A DNA stretch of 64,000 nucleotides, taken from the NCBI RefSeq assembly GCF_902498805.1, contig NZ_LR701599.1, forward strand, positions 1,265-65,264, read 5' to 3'. Below the pieces are notes generated by a model. The model was not told the DNA's origin, ran no database searches, and saw only the letters and a program-made list of their open reading frames with translations. Position numbers and translations under genes: made by a program. Source of the DNA: Imperialibacter sp. EC-SDR9. Its GTDB lineage: Bacteria > Bacteroidota > Bacteroidia > Cytophagales > Cyclobacteriaceae. Below are positions 53,214-60,817 of the stretch, piece after piece (positions within the stretch are counted from its first letter, which is position 1; each line of letters starts with the position of its first letter).

Positions 53214-53932
53214 GCCTGACCTTTAAGATACTTCAGCTGGCTACGCCAAACATCGATTCTTACGCTGCCTATAGCATTGCCTCTGTGCGGGGCTATGCAA
53301 AAAAACATGGTTATCAGCATTTGGTGCAACGCAGCCGGTTGGTTGATGATATGCATATCAATTGGACCAAAATTGCGCTGTTACAAAACGCCCTGACGGA
53401 AAAAGACGTCGATTATGTGGTGCTGTTAGATGCGGATATTATCCTCACAGCTACCGCCCTGCACCTGGAAGACTTTGTGAAGATGGGGAATGAAGCAACG
53501 CACATACTGATGCCTGGCGATACGCCGTTGTTAGGAGGTAAAAGGCCTAACGCAGGGATGATCATTGTTAAAAACAGTCCCGAGGGCAGAGGCATTATTG
53601 ACTATTGGCTGCATGCAGCCCGCCACGAAGGCAAGCACCTGGCAGATACCCACCCGAGAAATCAGCTGGTGTACTGGAATTTCGTGATGCCCAGGTTCAA
53701 ACCCCTTCAGTTTATTATTCCAAGGTCATTTGCCAGGAAGTATTACCCTGTTTACGACTACCTGGGACTGCGTGGGGGATTTTTGTGGCATGTGACCCAA
53801 ACTAATGAGGGCGTAAGAGAAAAGTATATGAAGAGGCTTTACGAGCAACACAGGTCAGAAATGGGCGACCTTCAGGCCACTTTAGAAGCGCTGAAAGAAG
53901 CAACGCAAGGGTTGGTTAAATTGGTTGAGTAA
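53210..53932 (+). CDS. GT34-like glycosyltransferase
   Basis: 240 residues from the ATG at 53210, which overlaps the preceding stop as ATGA. MHINWTKIALLQNALTEKDV, then VVLLDADIIL (metal-binding DAD at 74-76) and GGKRPNAGMIIVKNS match the pattern of the GMA12/MNN10 galactosyl/mannosyltransferase family (GT34), which is mainly eukaryotic. It has no membrane anchor and would work at the cytoplasmic side. The acceptor is probably the product of the preceding GT4 enzyme. The C-terminal tail is a charged helix. Confidence 0.78.
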   Translation: MSLTFKILQLATPNIDSYAAYSIASVRGYAKKHGYQHLVQRSRLVDDMHINWTKIALLQNALTEKDVDYVVLLDADIILTATALHLEDFVKMGNEATHILMPGDTPLLGGKRPNAGMIIVKNSPEGRGIIDYWLHAARHEGKHLADTHPRNQLVYWNFVMPRFKPLQFIIPRSFARKYYPVYDYLGLRGGFLWHVTQTNEGVREKYMKRLYEQHRSEMGDLQATLEALKEATQGLVKLVE

Positions 53933-54001
53933 CTAATAGCACTTTTAGGCGCAGTTAAAAAATTCATTGTTTAGTTTTAGGAAACGTTAATCGAAGTTTC
54001 A

Positions 54002-54955
54002 TTGGAGAAGATTGCCGGTTTGAAAAACGCTCAATCATTTTACTGGGAAGAAAGCAGAGAGCCACACTTTCAGCGCAGAAAGCAAATTATGAATGAAGTG
54101 CCTGAGGTGAAGAAGCTTTTTGGTACCGACCCTCTTTTAAAGTACAAAGCGATTTTTGTACTGCTGCTGCAACTGGCTATTCCTGTATTTTTTCTACCCG
54201 AAAATCCATACCTGTTTGCCCTGCTGGTGGTGGTTGTGGGTGCCACACTTAGTCAAATTCTTTTTTTGGCTATTCACGAAATCACCCATGACCTGGCGTT
54301 TAAAAACCCAGTACTCAATAATGTTTTGGCCATCATTGTTAACTTCCCCATTGTGTTTCCCTTTAGTATGGCATTTAAGGTGTACCACGCTAAGCACCAC
54401 TGGCACCAGGGCAAGGAGGGAGTTGACACAGACCTGCCGACGGACGGTGAAGCACTTCTGTTTAAGGGTTTTTTCGGTAAGCTGATTTGGCTGGTGAATC
54501 AAATCCTTTTTTATGCCATCAGACCACTCATGGTGCACCCTATCAAACCCGACAAGTGGCAAGTCATCAATCTGGTGTCTCAGTTGTTATTCGTTGTGGT
54601 GTTTTACCAACTGGCAGGTATTGCCGGTTTTGTTTATCTCATTGCCTCGCTGTTTGTAGCCGGCGGGCTTCACCCCATAGCCGGCCACTTTATAGCAGAG
54701 CACTACGTTTTCAAAGAAGGTCAGGAAACCTATTCGTACTACGGTTTCCTGAACAAGATTACTTTCAATGTAGGCTTTCATAACGAGCACCACGACTTCC
54801 CTAAAATTCCCGGTAGTCGGCTGCCAAAGTTGAAGAAACTTGCCCCCAACCATTACGACCGCCTCTATTCGCACACCTCATGGTCAAAGGTGCTTTGGCG
54901 GTTTGTTTCCGAGGAATCAATGACGCTTTACGCACGGGTCAAGCGCAACAACTAG
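54002..54955 (+). CDS. fatty acid desaturase, dihydroceramide delta-4 desaturase (DES1)-like
   Basis: 317 residues from a TTG start; an internal ATG at 54089 would cut conserved sequence. All three histidine boxes of membrane di-iron desaturases are present: His92-x3-His96 in AIHEITHD, His129-x2-HH (132-133) in YHAKHHWHQG, and His260-x2-HH (263-264) in FHNEHHDFP. From memory of the human enzyme, their spacing and residue numbers almost match DES1, as do VDTDLPTDGE, HPIAGHFIAEHY and ETYSYYGFLNKITFNVG. About four membrane helices are visible. It probably puts the 4,5 double bond into the sphingoid base of dihydroceramide, using oxygen and an electron donor not encoded nearby. It is 69 bp downstream of the GT34-like gene in the same direction. 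Confidence 0.93.
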   Translation: MEKIAGLKNAQSFYWEESREPHFQRRKQIMNEVPEVKKLFGTDPLLKYKAIFVLLLQLAIPVFFLPENPYLFALLVVVVGATLSQILFLAIHEITHDLAFKNPVLNNVLAIIVNFPIVFPFSMAFKVYHAKHHWHQGKEGVDTDLPTDGEALLFKGFFGKLIWLVNQILFYAIRPLMVHPIKPDKWQVINLVSQLLFVVVFYQLAGIAGFVYLIASLFVAGGLHPIAGHFIAEHYVFKEGQETYSYYGFLNKITFNVGFHNEHHDFPKIPGSRLPKLKKLAPNHYDRLYSHTSWSKVLWRFVSEESMTLYARVKRNN

Positions 54956-55944
54956 TTGTTTCTCATGAAACTAAGTGCTGCTTCAATAAACTTTTCATTT
55001 TCGGAAACGAACGGCTCGTGCCAGGAGTCGTCGAAGACCGTCCAGTCGACTGTAGTGTTGACAAGCAGGGCTTCCGTTTCGTAGCCAATTTCTATCGGCA
55101 CCACACCGTCTTTTTTGCCCCACAGAAATGCCACTGGTATGTCGATCATATCCAGTTTGCCGGAGGTGTCGTAGTTCAGCATTTCGAAGTCAAAGTAGTT
55201 TTCATACCCTTTGCCGTGGCTAAACTGTGCCAGCGTGGTGTTGGGTGTAAACAAGGCATAATTGATGAGGAATTTCTTGTTAGAAAACAGAGAAAGCTCG
55301 TTACCTCCCAGGTCCAGCATGTGGCGGTAATAGCCCACCCAGTCCAGCTCCTGGATGTTTTCCTTTGTCACGGGGTTTTCCTCGGCAAAGTCCAGCGCTT
55401 TGGCGTTGTTCTGCTCGGTAGCCTCTCTGATTACCCAGTCACGCATCACGTCCATCCACCGGTAGTTGGAGAAGGTGCCGTTGACAATGAGGGCTCCGGC
55501 CACCATTGATTGGTTGTCGTTAGTGGTTAGAAACTGCCAGGTGACCTCGACTCCGAAACTGTGGCCCATGAGGTAGATCTTTTTACCGGGGTATTGTTGC
55601 CTCAGCAGCGACACCACATAAAAGGCGTCTTCTGTGTACTGCTCATAATTGAGCGTTTTAGGGTCAACGTTGCCGGAAGCGGAACCTGCGATGCGCTGGT
55701 CCCAATAGGCCACCGCCACGTCTTTCTCCATCCCTTTCAGGTAGTACCGGTAGCACATGGCACAGTCTCCAGGCCCGCCGTGAACATAGAGGATGATCTT
55801 GCCTGAGTCGACATTTCCCCGCACCCACACAGGCATGTCGGCACCGTCATTGCGAACATAGAAAGTGTCGGTAGCCTCCGTTGCATCTTCAGTGCACGAT
55901 AGAAAGAAAAGGGGAATAATGAATAAGAAAAATAGCTTTTGCAT
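54952..55944 (-). CDS. alpha/beta hydrolase lipoprotein
   Basis: 330 residues with a lipobox (FIIPLFFLSC, Cys17). ILYVHGGPGDCAMCYRYYL is the oxyanion loop, YLMGHSFGVEVTW the nucleophile elbow (Ser), AFLWGKKDGVVP carries the acid, and VFDDSWHEPF the histidine, so the active site is complete. Resembles the hydrolase at 19249-20235. Its 3' end overlaps the desaturase end by 4 bp, tail to tail. Anchored outside the cytoplasm; substrate unknown, perhaps an ester or lipid. Confidence 0.87.
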   Translation of the reverse strand: MQKLFFLFIIPLFFLSCTEDATEATDTFYVRNDGADMPVWVRGNVDSGKIILYVHGGPGDCAMCYRYYLKGMEKDVAVAYWDQRIAGSASGNVDPKTLNYEQYTEDAFYVVSLLRQQYPGKKIYLMGHSFGVEVTWQFLTTNDNQSMVAGALIVNGTFSNYRWMDVMRDWVIREATEQNNAKALDFAEENPVTKENIQELDWVGYYRHMLDLGGNELSLFSNKKFLINYALFTPNTTLAQFSHGKGYENYFDFEMLNYDTSGKLDMIDIPVAFLWGKKDGVVPIEIGYETEALLVNTTVDWTVFDDSWHEPFVSENEKFIEAALSFMRNN

Positions 55945-55946
55945 GT

Positions 55947-56513
55947 TTAAAAAATCAAAGGTTTAATAATTCCGAATTCAATGGCGAAGCGGGTGAGAGA
56001 TGACGCATTGTAGGGAACTTGTTTCATTACGTTCAGTCGGGCATACCAACTGATGGGAATTTCCCTTTTCACCGAAAGGTCCTTGCCAATCCCGATAAAA
56101 ACTGTTGGCATGAATGCTGTTCGTCCCGCCAGCGTCAGCTTTTCGAGCTCACCTGCTTCATTCACTTCGTACACCTTGCCCTCCAGGAATGAGCGAAAAA
56201 GCCCGGGACTAATGCCAGTTTCGAAGATTCTGCCTTTTTCATTTTTCCTTCTGTAGGAAACATCAGGCATAACAATGAGCCCCACGTGGTTGTGGGCGTG
56301 GCGGTAAATGGCCAGGCCCGGAGTGAAAGCCACGGCGTTGGTTACGCTGTGACCTTTCTTTGTCTGTTTGTCGACAGAGCGAAGGGTGATGGAGTAGCCG
56401 CCTTTAAGCCCATAGTGAGTAAAGGATTCTCCGAAATAGGCAACTTTCAGCTCCTGGCTTGCGGCCGACTGGAAGGTCAAAACGCAAGCCACTAAAAAAA
56501 TAAACTTGTGCAT
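55947..56513 (-). CDS. predicted outer membrane or secreted protein
   Basis: From the ATG at 56513 this gives 188 residues with a signal peptide (KFIFLVACVLTFQSAASQ). The frame is open further, to 56972, but that part runs antisense to the next gene and has no signal, so I reject it. The mature protein has barrel-like strands (FTHYGLKGGYSITLRSV, VGLIVMPDVSYRRKN) and ends RFAIEFGIIKPLIF. It follows the hydrolase gene upstream by 2 bp, so the two are in one operon. No function assigned. Confidence 0.75.
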   Translation of the reverse strand: MHKFIFLVACVLTFQSAASQELKVAYFGESFTHYGLKGGYSITLRSVDKQTKKGHSVTNAVAFTPGLAIYRHAHNHVGLIVMPDVSYRRKNEKGRIFETGISPGLFRSFLEGKVYEVNEAGELEKLTLAGRTAFMPTVFIGIGKDLSVKREIPISWYARLNVMKQVPYNASSLTRFAIEFGIIKPLIF

Positions 56514-56655
56514 AAAAAAGTAAATTGATGTGACAGTTCCCATACGGTGCGAACAAATGGATGGATGCAAAAAGGGGCGAATAATACCTGAACTATTGAA
56601 AAAACTACCTGAAGTATGGAAAAGAAGCGGTGGCTTTAGAGACTGAAATGCCGCA

Positions 56656-57477
56656 TCAGGAATGACTGATCCATTTTTTGAAATCTGTAGCCTTGAGTTG
56701 GCTGATAACCACAGGTTCATCCATTGATGGGTGCACCTCAAGCAGCAATTTACCATTCGGTTCGCTAACAAACGACCTGCACGATTTTCTGTGAACGATG
56801 ACCTGTCGGTTAGCCCTGAAAAAATCTTCCTCGCTGAGCAAGCCAAAGACCTCGTCCAGGGTATAGTTGATCGAAAGTCGGCTACCCTCAAAAGTGGTAA
56901 TATAAACGACAGCACCCCTGATAAAAATATTGGCAATGTTGCCCGCTTCAACCGGCACATTTTTTCTCCCAAAGGTACCGATCACCGACTTGAGAGAACC
57001 AGTCTTTCTCCCATCATCGTGTCGGGCAACCTTAGATGCCCGGTAGAAATAGTAAATAATGTAGTAGACGTTGAACTGACCAATGACGATGATGCTGAAG
57101 GGCAGCTCATAGTCAGGAAATGATGTGGCTGAAATGGGAACTTTGTAGTATAGATGAAAGTAAATGGATGTGATGGTTACGCATACAAGAGAAGGTAATG
57201 CAAGTCCCAAAATTGTTTGCAGCAATATCCTTGAAAGTGGTCGATCGAACCAGTCATGTTTCTTTTGCAGTTGCTTCGTCACCTGCCTGACAAACAGCCA
57301 CAAAAGAGATGTGAGAGAGAATGAGTAAATGGTGTCAGGCAGGAAGTTGGTTTGGTATAGAAGCTCGAACCAGCTGAGGTCAGCCCCAATGGAAAGGAAT
57401 ACCTGGGACACAACAAAGCTTACGCCAAGGATGACCCAAATGTCTCTTTTGAATGGAGGCAGGCAGTTGTGTACCAT
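56656..57477 (-). CDS. LytTR family DNA-binding regulator with membrane domain
   Basis: 273 residues. Four hydrophobic segments lie in residues 12-150 (WVILGVSFVVSQVFLSIG to FSIIVIGQFNVYYIIYYFY). The LytTR domain covers about 175-270: IANIFIRGAVVYITTFEGSR, INYTLDEVFGLLSEEDFFRA, NRQVIVHRKSCRSFV. There is no response-regulator receiver, so the membrane part must do the sensing. It may control the barrel/hydrolase operon just downstream on the same strand. The gene is divergent from the Crp/Fnr gene at 57638. Confidence 0.88.
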   Translation of the reverse strand: MVHNCLPPFKRDIWVILGVSFVVSQVFLSIGADLSWFELLYQTNFLPDTIYSFSLTSLLWLFVRQVTKQLQKKHDWFDRPLSRILLQTILGLALPSLVCVTITSIYFHLYYKVPISATSFPDYELPFSIIVIGQFNVYYIIYYFYRASKVARHDDGRKTGSLKSVIGTFGRKNVPVEAGNIANIFIRGAVVYITTFEGSRLSINYTLDEVFGLLSEEDFFRANRQVIVHRKSCRSFVSEPNGKLLLEVHPSMDEPVVISQLKATDFKKWISHS

Positions 57478-57637
57478 AGAGGGTAAAAGTCGGACAAAAA
57501 TTCAACTTTTTAAAGAGCATACAGCCTGCACCATTTTGAAGACTGCCTCAATTAACATTGGCTTTGGGAACGAATCGATGACCGTTAATAGTTCTTATGA
57601 GCAATGCACTTTGGTAAATAAAGCTTTAATTTTCGAC

Positions 57638-58288
57638 ATGGAACTTACTGCCACAAAACTCTCTGCGCTTTTTCCTGATATGGAACAGGCCCTCAAAGAC
57701 GCCATTTTGAAGGAGGGGATCATAAAAACTGTAAAAGAGGGAGATCTGCTGGTAAGCTCCGGCCAGTACATCAAATCAGCCATGCTGGTGATAGATGGTT
57801 TGGTGAAAGTTTCCAGAGAAGACGAGGATGGCAAGGAGTTTCTGATGTACTACCTGGAGCCAGGTTCAGCTTGTGCGCTTTCACTCTTGTGTGCCGCCCG
57901 AAGTGAAAAGAGCGCCATATCAGCCAAAGCTGTTTCTAATGCCACCATCATCACTGTTCCGTTTGTTTTAACCGAAACTTGGCAAACCAGGTACAGAACC
58001 TGGCACGAGTTTGTTGTGGCTACCTACCGAAAAAGGTTTGAGGAGCTGCTGATCACCCTCGATAGTGTTGCTTTTAAATCTATGGATGAGCGCCTGGTGT
58101 TTTACCTGAAAAGGCAAATGAAAGTGTCGGGCAAGCTGCTGGCCATTTCTCATCAGGAAATTGCCAACGACCTGAGCACTGCCAGAGAGGTGGTGTCGAG
58201 GTTGTTGAAAAAACTGGAGCAGTCGGGCGCCATTGTATTGAGCCGAAACCATATTGAAATCATTAACCTCGACAAAATTTTTGACTAG
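57638..58288 (+). CDS. Crp/Fnr family transcriptional regulator
   Basis: 216 residues from the ATG at 57638 (MELTATKLSALF); the open frame extends back to 57329 but overlaps the divergent LytTR gene and has no family sequence there. Residues about 25-115 form the sensor roll (VKEGDLLVSSGQYIKSAMLV, KEFLMYYLEPGSACALS). The C-terminal helix-turn-helix is ISHQEIANDLSTAREVVSRLLKKLE. Cysteines are few (ALSLLCAARSEK), so redox or persulfide sensing is possible but unproven. The next gene encodes a persulfide-dioxygenase/rhodanese enzyme, and a CRP-like palindrome lies between them. Confidence 0.92.
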   Translation: MELTATKLSALFPDMEQALKDAILKEGIIKTVKEGDLLVSSGQYIKSAMLVIDGLVKVSREDEDGKEFLMYYLEPGSACALSLLCAARSEKSAISAKAVSNATIITVPFVLTETWQTRYRTWHEFVVATYRKRFEELLITLDSVAFKSMDERLVFYLKRQMKVSGKLLAISHQEIANDLSTAREVVSRLLKKLEQSGAIVLSRNHIEIINLDKIFD

Positions 58289-58297
58289 TTTTGCCAG

Positions 58298-58313
58298 AGT
58301 GATTATTGTCACT
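58298..58313. promoter_or_regulatory. candidate Crp/Fnr operator
   Basis: A perfect dyad, AGTGA-N6-TCACT, lies 10 bp after the regulator stop and 57 bp before the next gene's ATG. The half-site and the six-base spacer are those of CRP-type sites (TGTGA-N6-TCACA). Position and family suggest the adjacent regulator binds here to control the persulfide/rhodanese gene. Confidence 0.6.
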
Positions 58314-58369
58314 GAAGTCGGTCTTCCGCTGGTATACCTTTGATGAAGGAAATTGAAAAATAAACAACA

Positions 58370-59782
58370 ATGATAGTAGAACAGATATACACAGGATGTT
58401 TGGCACAGGGTGCCTACTACATAGAGAGTGAAGGCGAAGCGGTTGTTATAGACCCATTGAGAGAAGTAGCACCTTATGTGGAGAAGGCCAAAAGAAGAGG
58501 AGCCAAAATTAAGTATGTGCTGGAAACCCATTTTCACGCTGACTTTGTTTCTGGTCACCTGGATCTCTCTAGAATAACAGGGGCGCCCATTGTTTTTGGA
58601 CCGAATGCCAAGCCTAACTTTGAGGCGCATATTGCCAAAGACGGCGAAGAGTTGAAAATTGGTAAGGTAACACTTAAGGTGCTTCACACGCCCGGCCACA
58701 CCATGGAGAGCACCACCTATTTACTGATTGATGAAGAGGGTAAAGAAAATGCTGTCTTCTCCGGCGACACGCTGTTCATTGGCGATGTGGGAAGGCCTGA
58801 TTTGGCTGCCAAGTCGCACCTGAGCGTGGAAGACCTGGCGGGGCATCTTTTTGACTCGCTGCGAAGTAAGATTATGACATTGCCCGATGACGTCATCGTG
58901 TACCCCGGACATGGAGCAGGCTCAGCTTGCGGAAAAAACATGAGCAAGGAAACCACCGATACGCTTGGCCATCAAAAAGAAACCAACTATGCCCTAAGAG
59001 CCAATATGACAAGGGATGAGTTCATCAAAGAAGTAACAGACGGATTGGCGCCTCCACCGGTGTACTTTCCGGAAAACGTGATGATGAATAAGATGGGATA
59101 CGAAAGTGTGGACAAAGTACTGAGTCGTGGACTTCAAAAGCTTTCTGCTGAAGGCTTCGAAGCAGCAGCCAACGAAACGGAGGCGTTGGTGCTTGACACC
59201 CGTGACCCAAATGTTTTCTCAAAAGGATTCATTCCTAACTCTATCAATATAGGTATCGACGGTAGCTTTGCCCCCTGGGTAGGCGCATTGATCCTGGATA
59301 TTAAGCAGCCGATATTGATTGTTGCGGAACCTGGCCGGGAAGAAGAGGTAGTAACGAGGCTGGCAAGAGTAGGATACGACAATACGATCGGTTATCTGGA
59401 AGGCGGTTTTGCTACATGGCAGCAAGCTGGAAAGGAAATTGATATCATTGATAATGTGTCGGCCGCTGATTTTTCAACTATGTACAGTAAAGAGAAGTTG
59501 GAAGTGATCGATGTGCGCAAGCCGAGTGAATTTGCCGCAGAGCACGTGGAAGATGCTAAAAACCTGGCGTTAGACTTTATCAATGATCATATGGCTGACT
59601 TTGACAAGGAAAAGCCGCTGTACCTGTACTGCGCCGGCGGCTATCGCTCCATGATTGCAAGCTCTATTCTGAAAGCCAGAGGCTGGGACAATGTCATCAA
59701 TATTGAGGGAGGCTGGAAAGCAATAGAACAAACCAGTGTGCCGAGAACAGACTACGTTTGCCCTACCACGTTGCAGAAGTAG
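58370..59782 (+). CDS. MBL-fold persulfide dioxygenase/rhodanese fusion (CstB-like)
   Basis: 470 residues. Residues 1-240 are a metallo-beta-lactamase-fold domain of the ETHE1 group: THFHADFVSGHLDLS, HTPGHTMES, SGDTLFIGDVGRPDLA and VYPGHGAGSACGK carry the iron ligands. Two rhodanese domains follow. The first (about 270-355) has no active cysteine (LIVAEPGREEEVV). The second (about 375-460) has it in LYLYCAGGYRSMIASS. Such enzymes oxidise persulfides such as glutathione or CoA persulfide and use the rhodanese domain to move sulfur. It follows a Crp/Fnr regulator and a matching operator palindrome. Confidence 0.93.
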   Translation: MIVEQIYTGCLAQGAYYIESEGEAVVIDPLREVAPYVEKAKRRGAKIKYVLETHFHADFVSGHLDLSRITGAPIVFGPNAKPNFEAHIAKDGEELKIGKVTLKVLHTPGHTMESTTYLLIDEEGKENAVFSGDTLFIGDVGRPDLAAKSHLSVEDLAGHLFDSLRSKIMTLPDDVIVYPGHGAGSACGKNMSKETTDTLGHQKETNYALRANMTRDEFIKEVTDGLAPPPVYFPENVMMNKMGYESVDKVLSRGLQKLSAEGFEAAANETEALVLDTRDPNVFSKGFIPNSINIGIDGSFAPWVGALILDIKQPILIVAEPGREEEVVTRLARVGYDNTIGYLEGGFATWQQAGKEIDIIDNVSAADFSTMYSKEKLEVIDVRKPSEFAAEHVEDAKNLALDFINDHMADFDKEKPLYLYCAGGYRSMIASSILKARGWDNVINIEGGWKAIEQTSVPRTDYVCPTTLQK

Positions 59783-59813
59783 GAGAGGTGTTAAAAGCAA
59801 AGTTATGAGGCTC

Positions 59814-59929
59814 TCTCAAAAGCCCAGATCAGGTGTCAGGTTGAGCTCGTCGAAACCTTGTTGTTAAACGTTCTCAAGCATTTCGACAGGCTCAATGTGA
59901 CATTTTCTTCTTAATTAGGGCTTTTGAGA
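59814..59929. repeat. 116-bp composite inverted repeat
   Basis: The outer arms TCTCAAAAGCCC (59814-59825) and GGGCTTTTGAGA (59918-59929) are perfect. The inner arms at 59834-59855 and 59881-59902 pair over 18 of 22 bases (TTGAGC..GTCGAAA against its complement). Together they can form one long stem between convergent genes, so it may end both transcripts. The inner sequence TTGAGC-x-GTCGAAA with its inverse is a repeat type common between genes in Bacteroidota; the structure would also fit a small non-autonomous mobile element. Confidence 0.75.
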
Positions 59930-59964
59930 CGCCCTCGTTGCTTTTTTTAGCTCTTCAAGGATAC

Positions 59965-60717
59965 CTAGTCTAGCTCGTGCTTCGTGTTGATAGAGAATTT
60001 ATATCTATCACCCCTGTATAGCGACCTTTCAATCTCAACAATTTTTCCGTCTTCGGAGAAGATAGCTCCATCAAGCATAAAGGCTGCCAGCGGCACTGTG
60101 TTCTCGAAGTAATTCTGTGGATCACCGGGAGACAGAATGACGGCCCCCATTGTTCTGTGAGCATTGCCCAGTTTAAGTTTATACTGATCTTCGTAAATGG
60201 CAATCAGCGGGTCTTTAAGCTCAATAAGGTGAATTTTTGGACAGGCAACCAGGGAAATGTATCTGGTCTCATCTTTCATTAGCGTATCATCGGCATATCT
60301 CAGGCGGTGGACCTTCAACACCGGGCCGTCGATCTTCATATGTCTGTTATCGATTTTAGATGACAGGCCACTCTCAAGGATTGTCTTTTCAAGAATAATA
60401 TCTTTTGGCTTGAACCCCTCTTTGATCAGGTTGCCGTCGAAGCTGTTCTTCATGGCATCGAACGAACCAAGCACTCTGGTTACGTGCCTGTCTTCTGTTT
60501 TATTCAACACATAAGTACCTCTTCCTTTTATTCTGGTAGCCCATCCCTGTAATTCTACTTCGTGCAAACTCTTGCGGGCCGTAGTATTGCTCACGTTGTG
60601 CTCTTTGATTAATTCATTCTCTGAAGGCACCTTATCGCCAGGTAAAAGCTCGCCTGACTCTATTTTTTGAATGATTTCTTTGCTGATTAAAATGTACTTG
60701 GGGACTGGCCTTTTCAT
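59965..60717 (-). CDS. GntR family transcriptional regulator (HutC/UTRA type)
   Basis: 250 residues. The winged helix-turn-helix is at 1-75 (IIQKIESGELLPGDKVPSEN, SNTTARKSLHEVELQGWATR, GRGTYVL). The UTRA ligand domain covers about 95-245 (VLKVHRLRYADDTLMKDETR, NYFENTVPLAAFMLDGAIF). UTRA domains usually bind a sugar or amino acid metabolite. It is divergent from an MFS transporter by 100 bp, with a dyad in between, and probably represses the locus until its sugar ligand is present. Confidence 0.93.
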   Translation of the reverse strand: MKRPVPKYILISKEIIQKIESGELLPGDKVPSENELIKEHNVSNTTARKSLHEVELQGWATRIKGRGTYVLNKTEDRHVTRVLGSFDAMKNSFDGNLIKEGFKPKDIILEKTILESGLSSKIDNRHMKIDGPVLKVHRLRYADDTLMKDETRYISLVACPKIHLIELKDPLIAIYEDQYKLKLGNAHRTMGAVILSPGDPQNYFENTVPLAAFMLDGAIFSEDGKIVEIERSLYRGDRYKFSINTKHELD

Positions 60718-60791
60718 TACGCTAAGTTTGGCGGACAGCTAATTTGAAATTTTTTTTTGTCATATTAAAATTTACTTACTACATTAGGTTC

Positions 60792-60810
60792 TTTAACTTA
60801 GTGCGTTAAG
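60792..60810. promoter_or_regulatory. candidate GntR operator 1
   Basis: In the divergent gap between the GntR gene and the MFS gene there is a dyad, TTAAC-N7-GTTAA, within TTTAACTTAGTGCGTTAAG, 8 bp before the MFS start. The 12-bp core TAGTGCGTTAAG is repeated before the isomerase gene (62066-62077). A shared site in front of two operons of one locus is what a local repressor would need. Confidence 0.55.
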
Positions 60811-60817
60811 GAACCCT

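Noticed and set aside
54089-54955. ATG at 54089 as the desaturase start
   Set aside because: It would remove about 29 residues that align with the N-terminus of DES1-type desaturases; the TTG at 54002 fits better.
55947-56972. 341-codon frame as one protein
   Set aside because: A clear signal peptide begins at 56513, and the upstream part overlaps the LytTR regulator on the same strand in another frame.
57329-57637. N-terminal extension of the Crp/Fnr regulator
   Set aside because: It overlaps the divergent LytTR gene and has no Crp-like sequence; the family begins at MELTATK.
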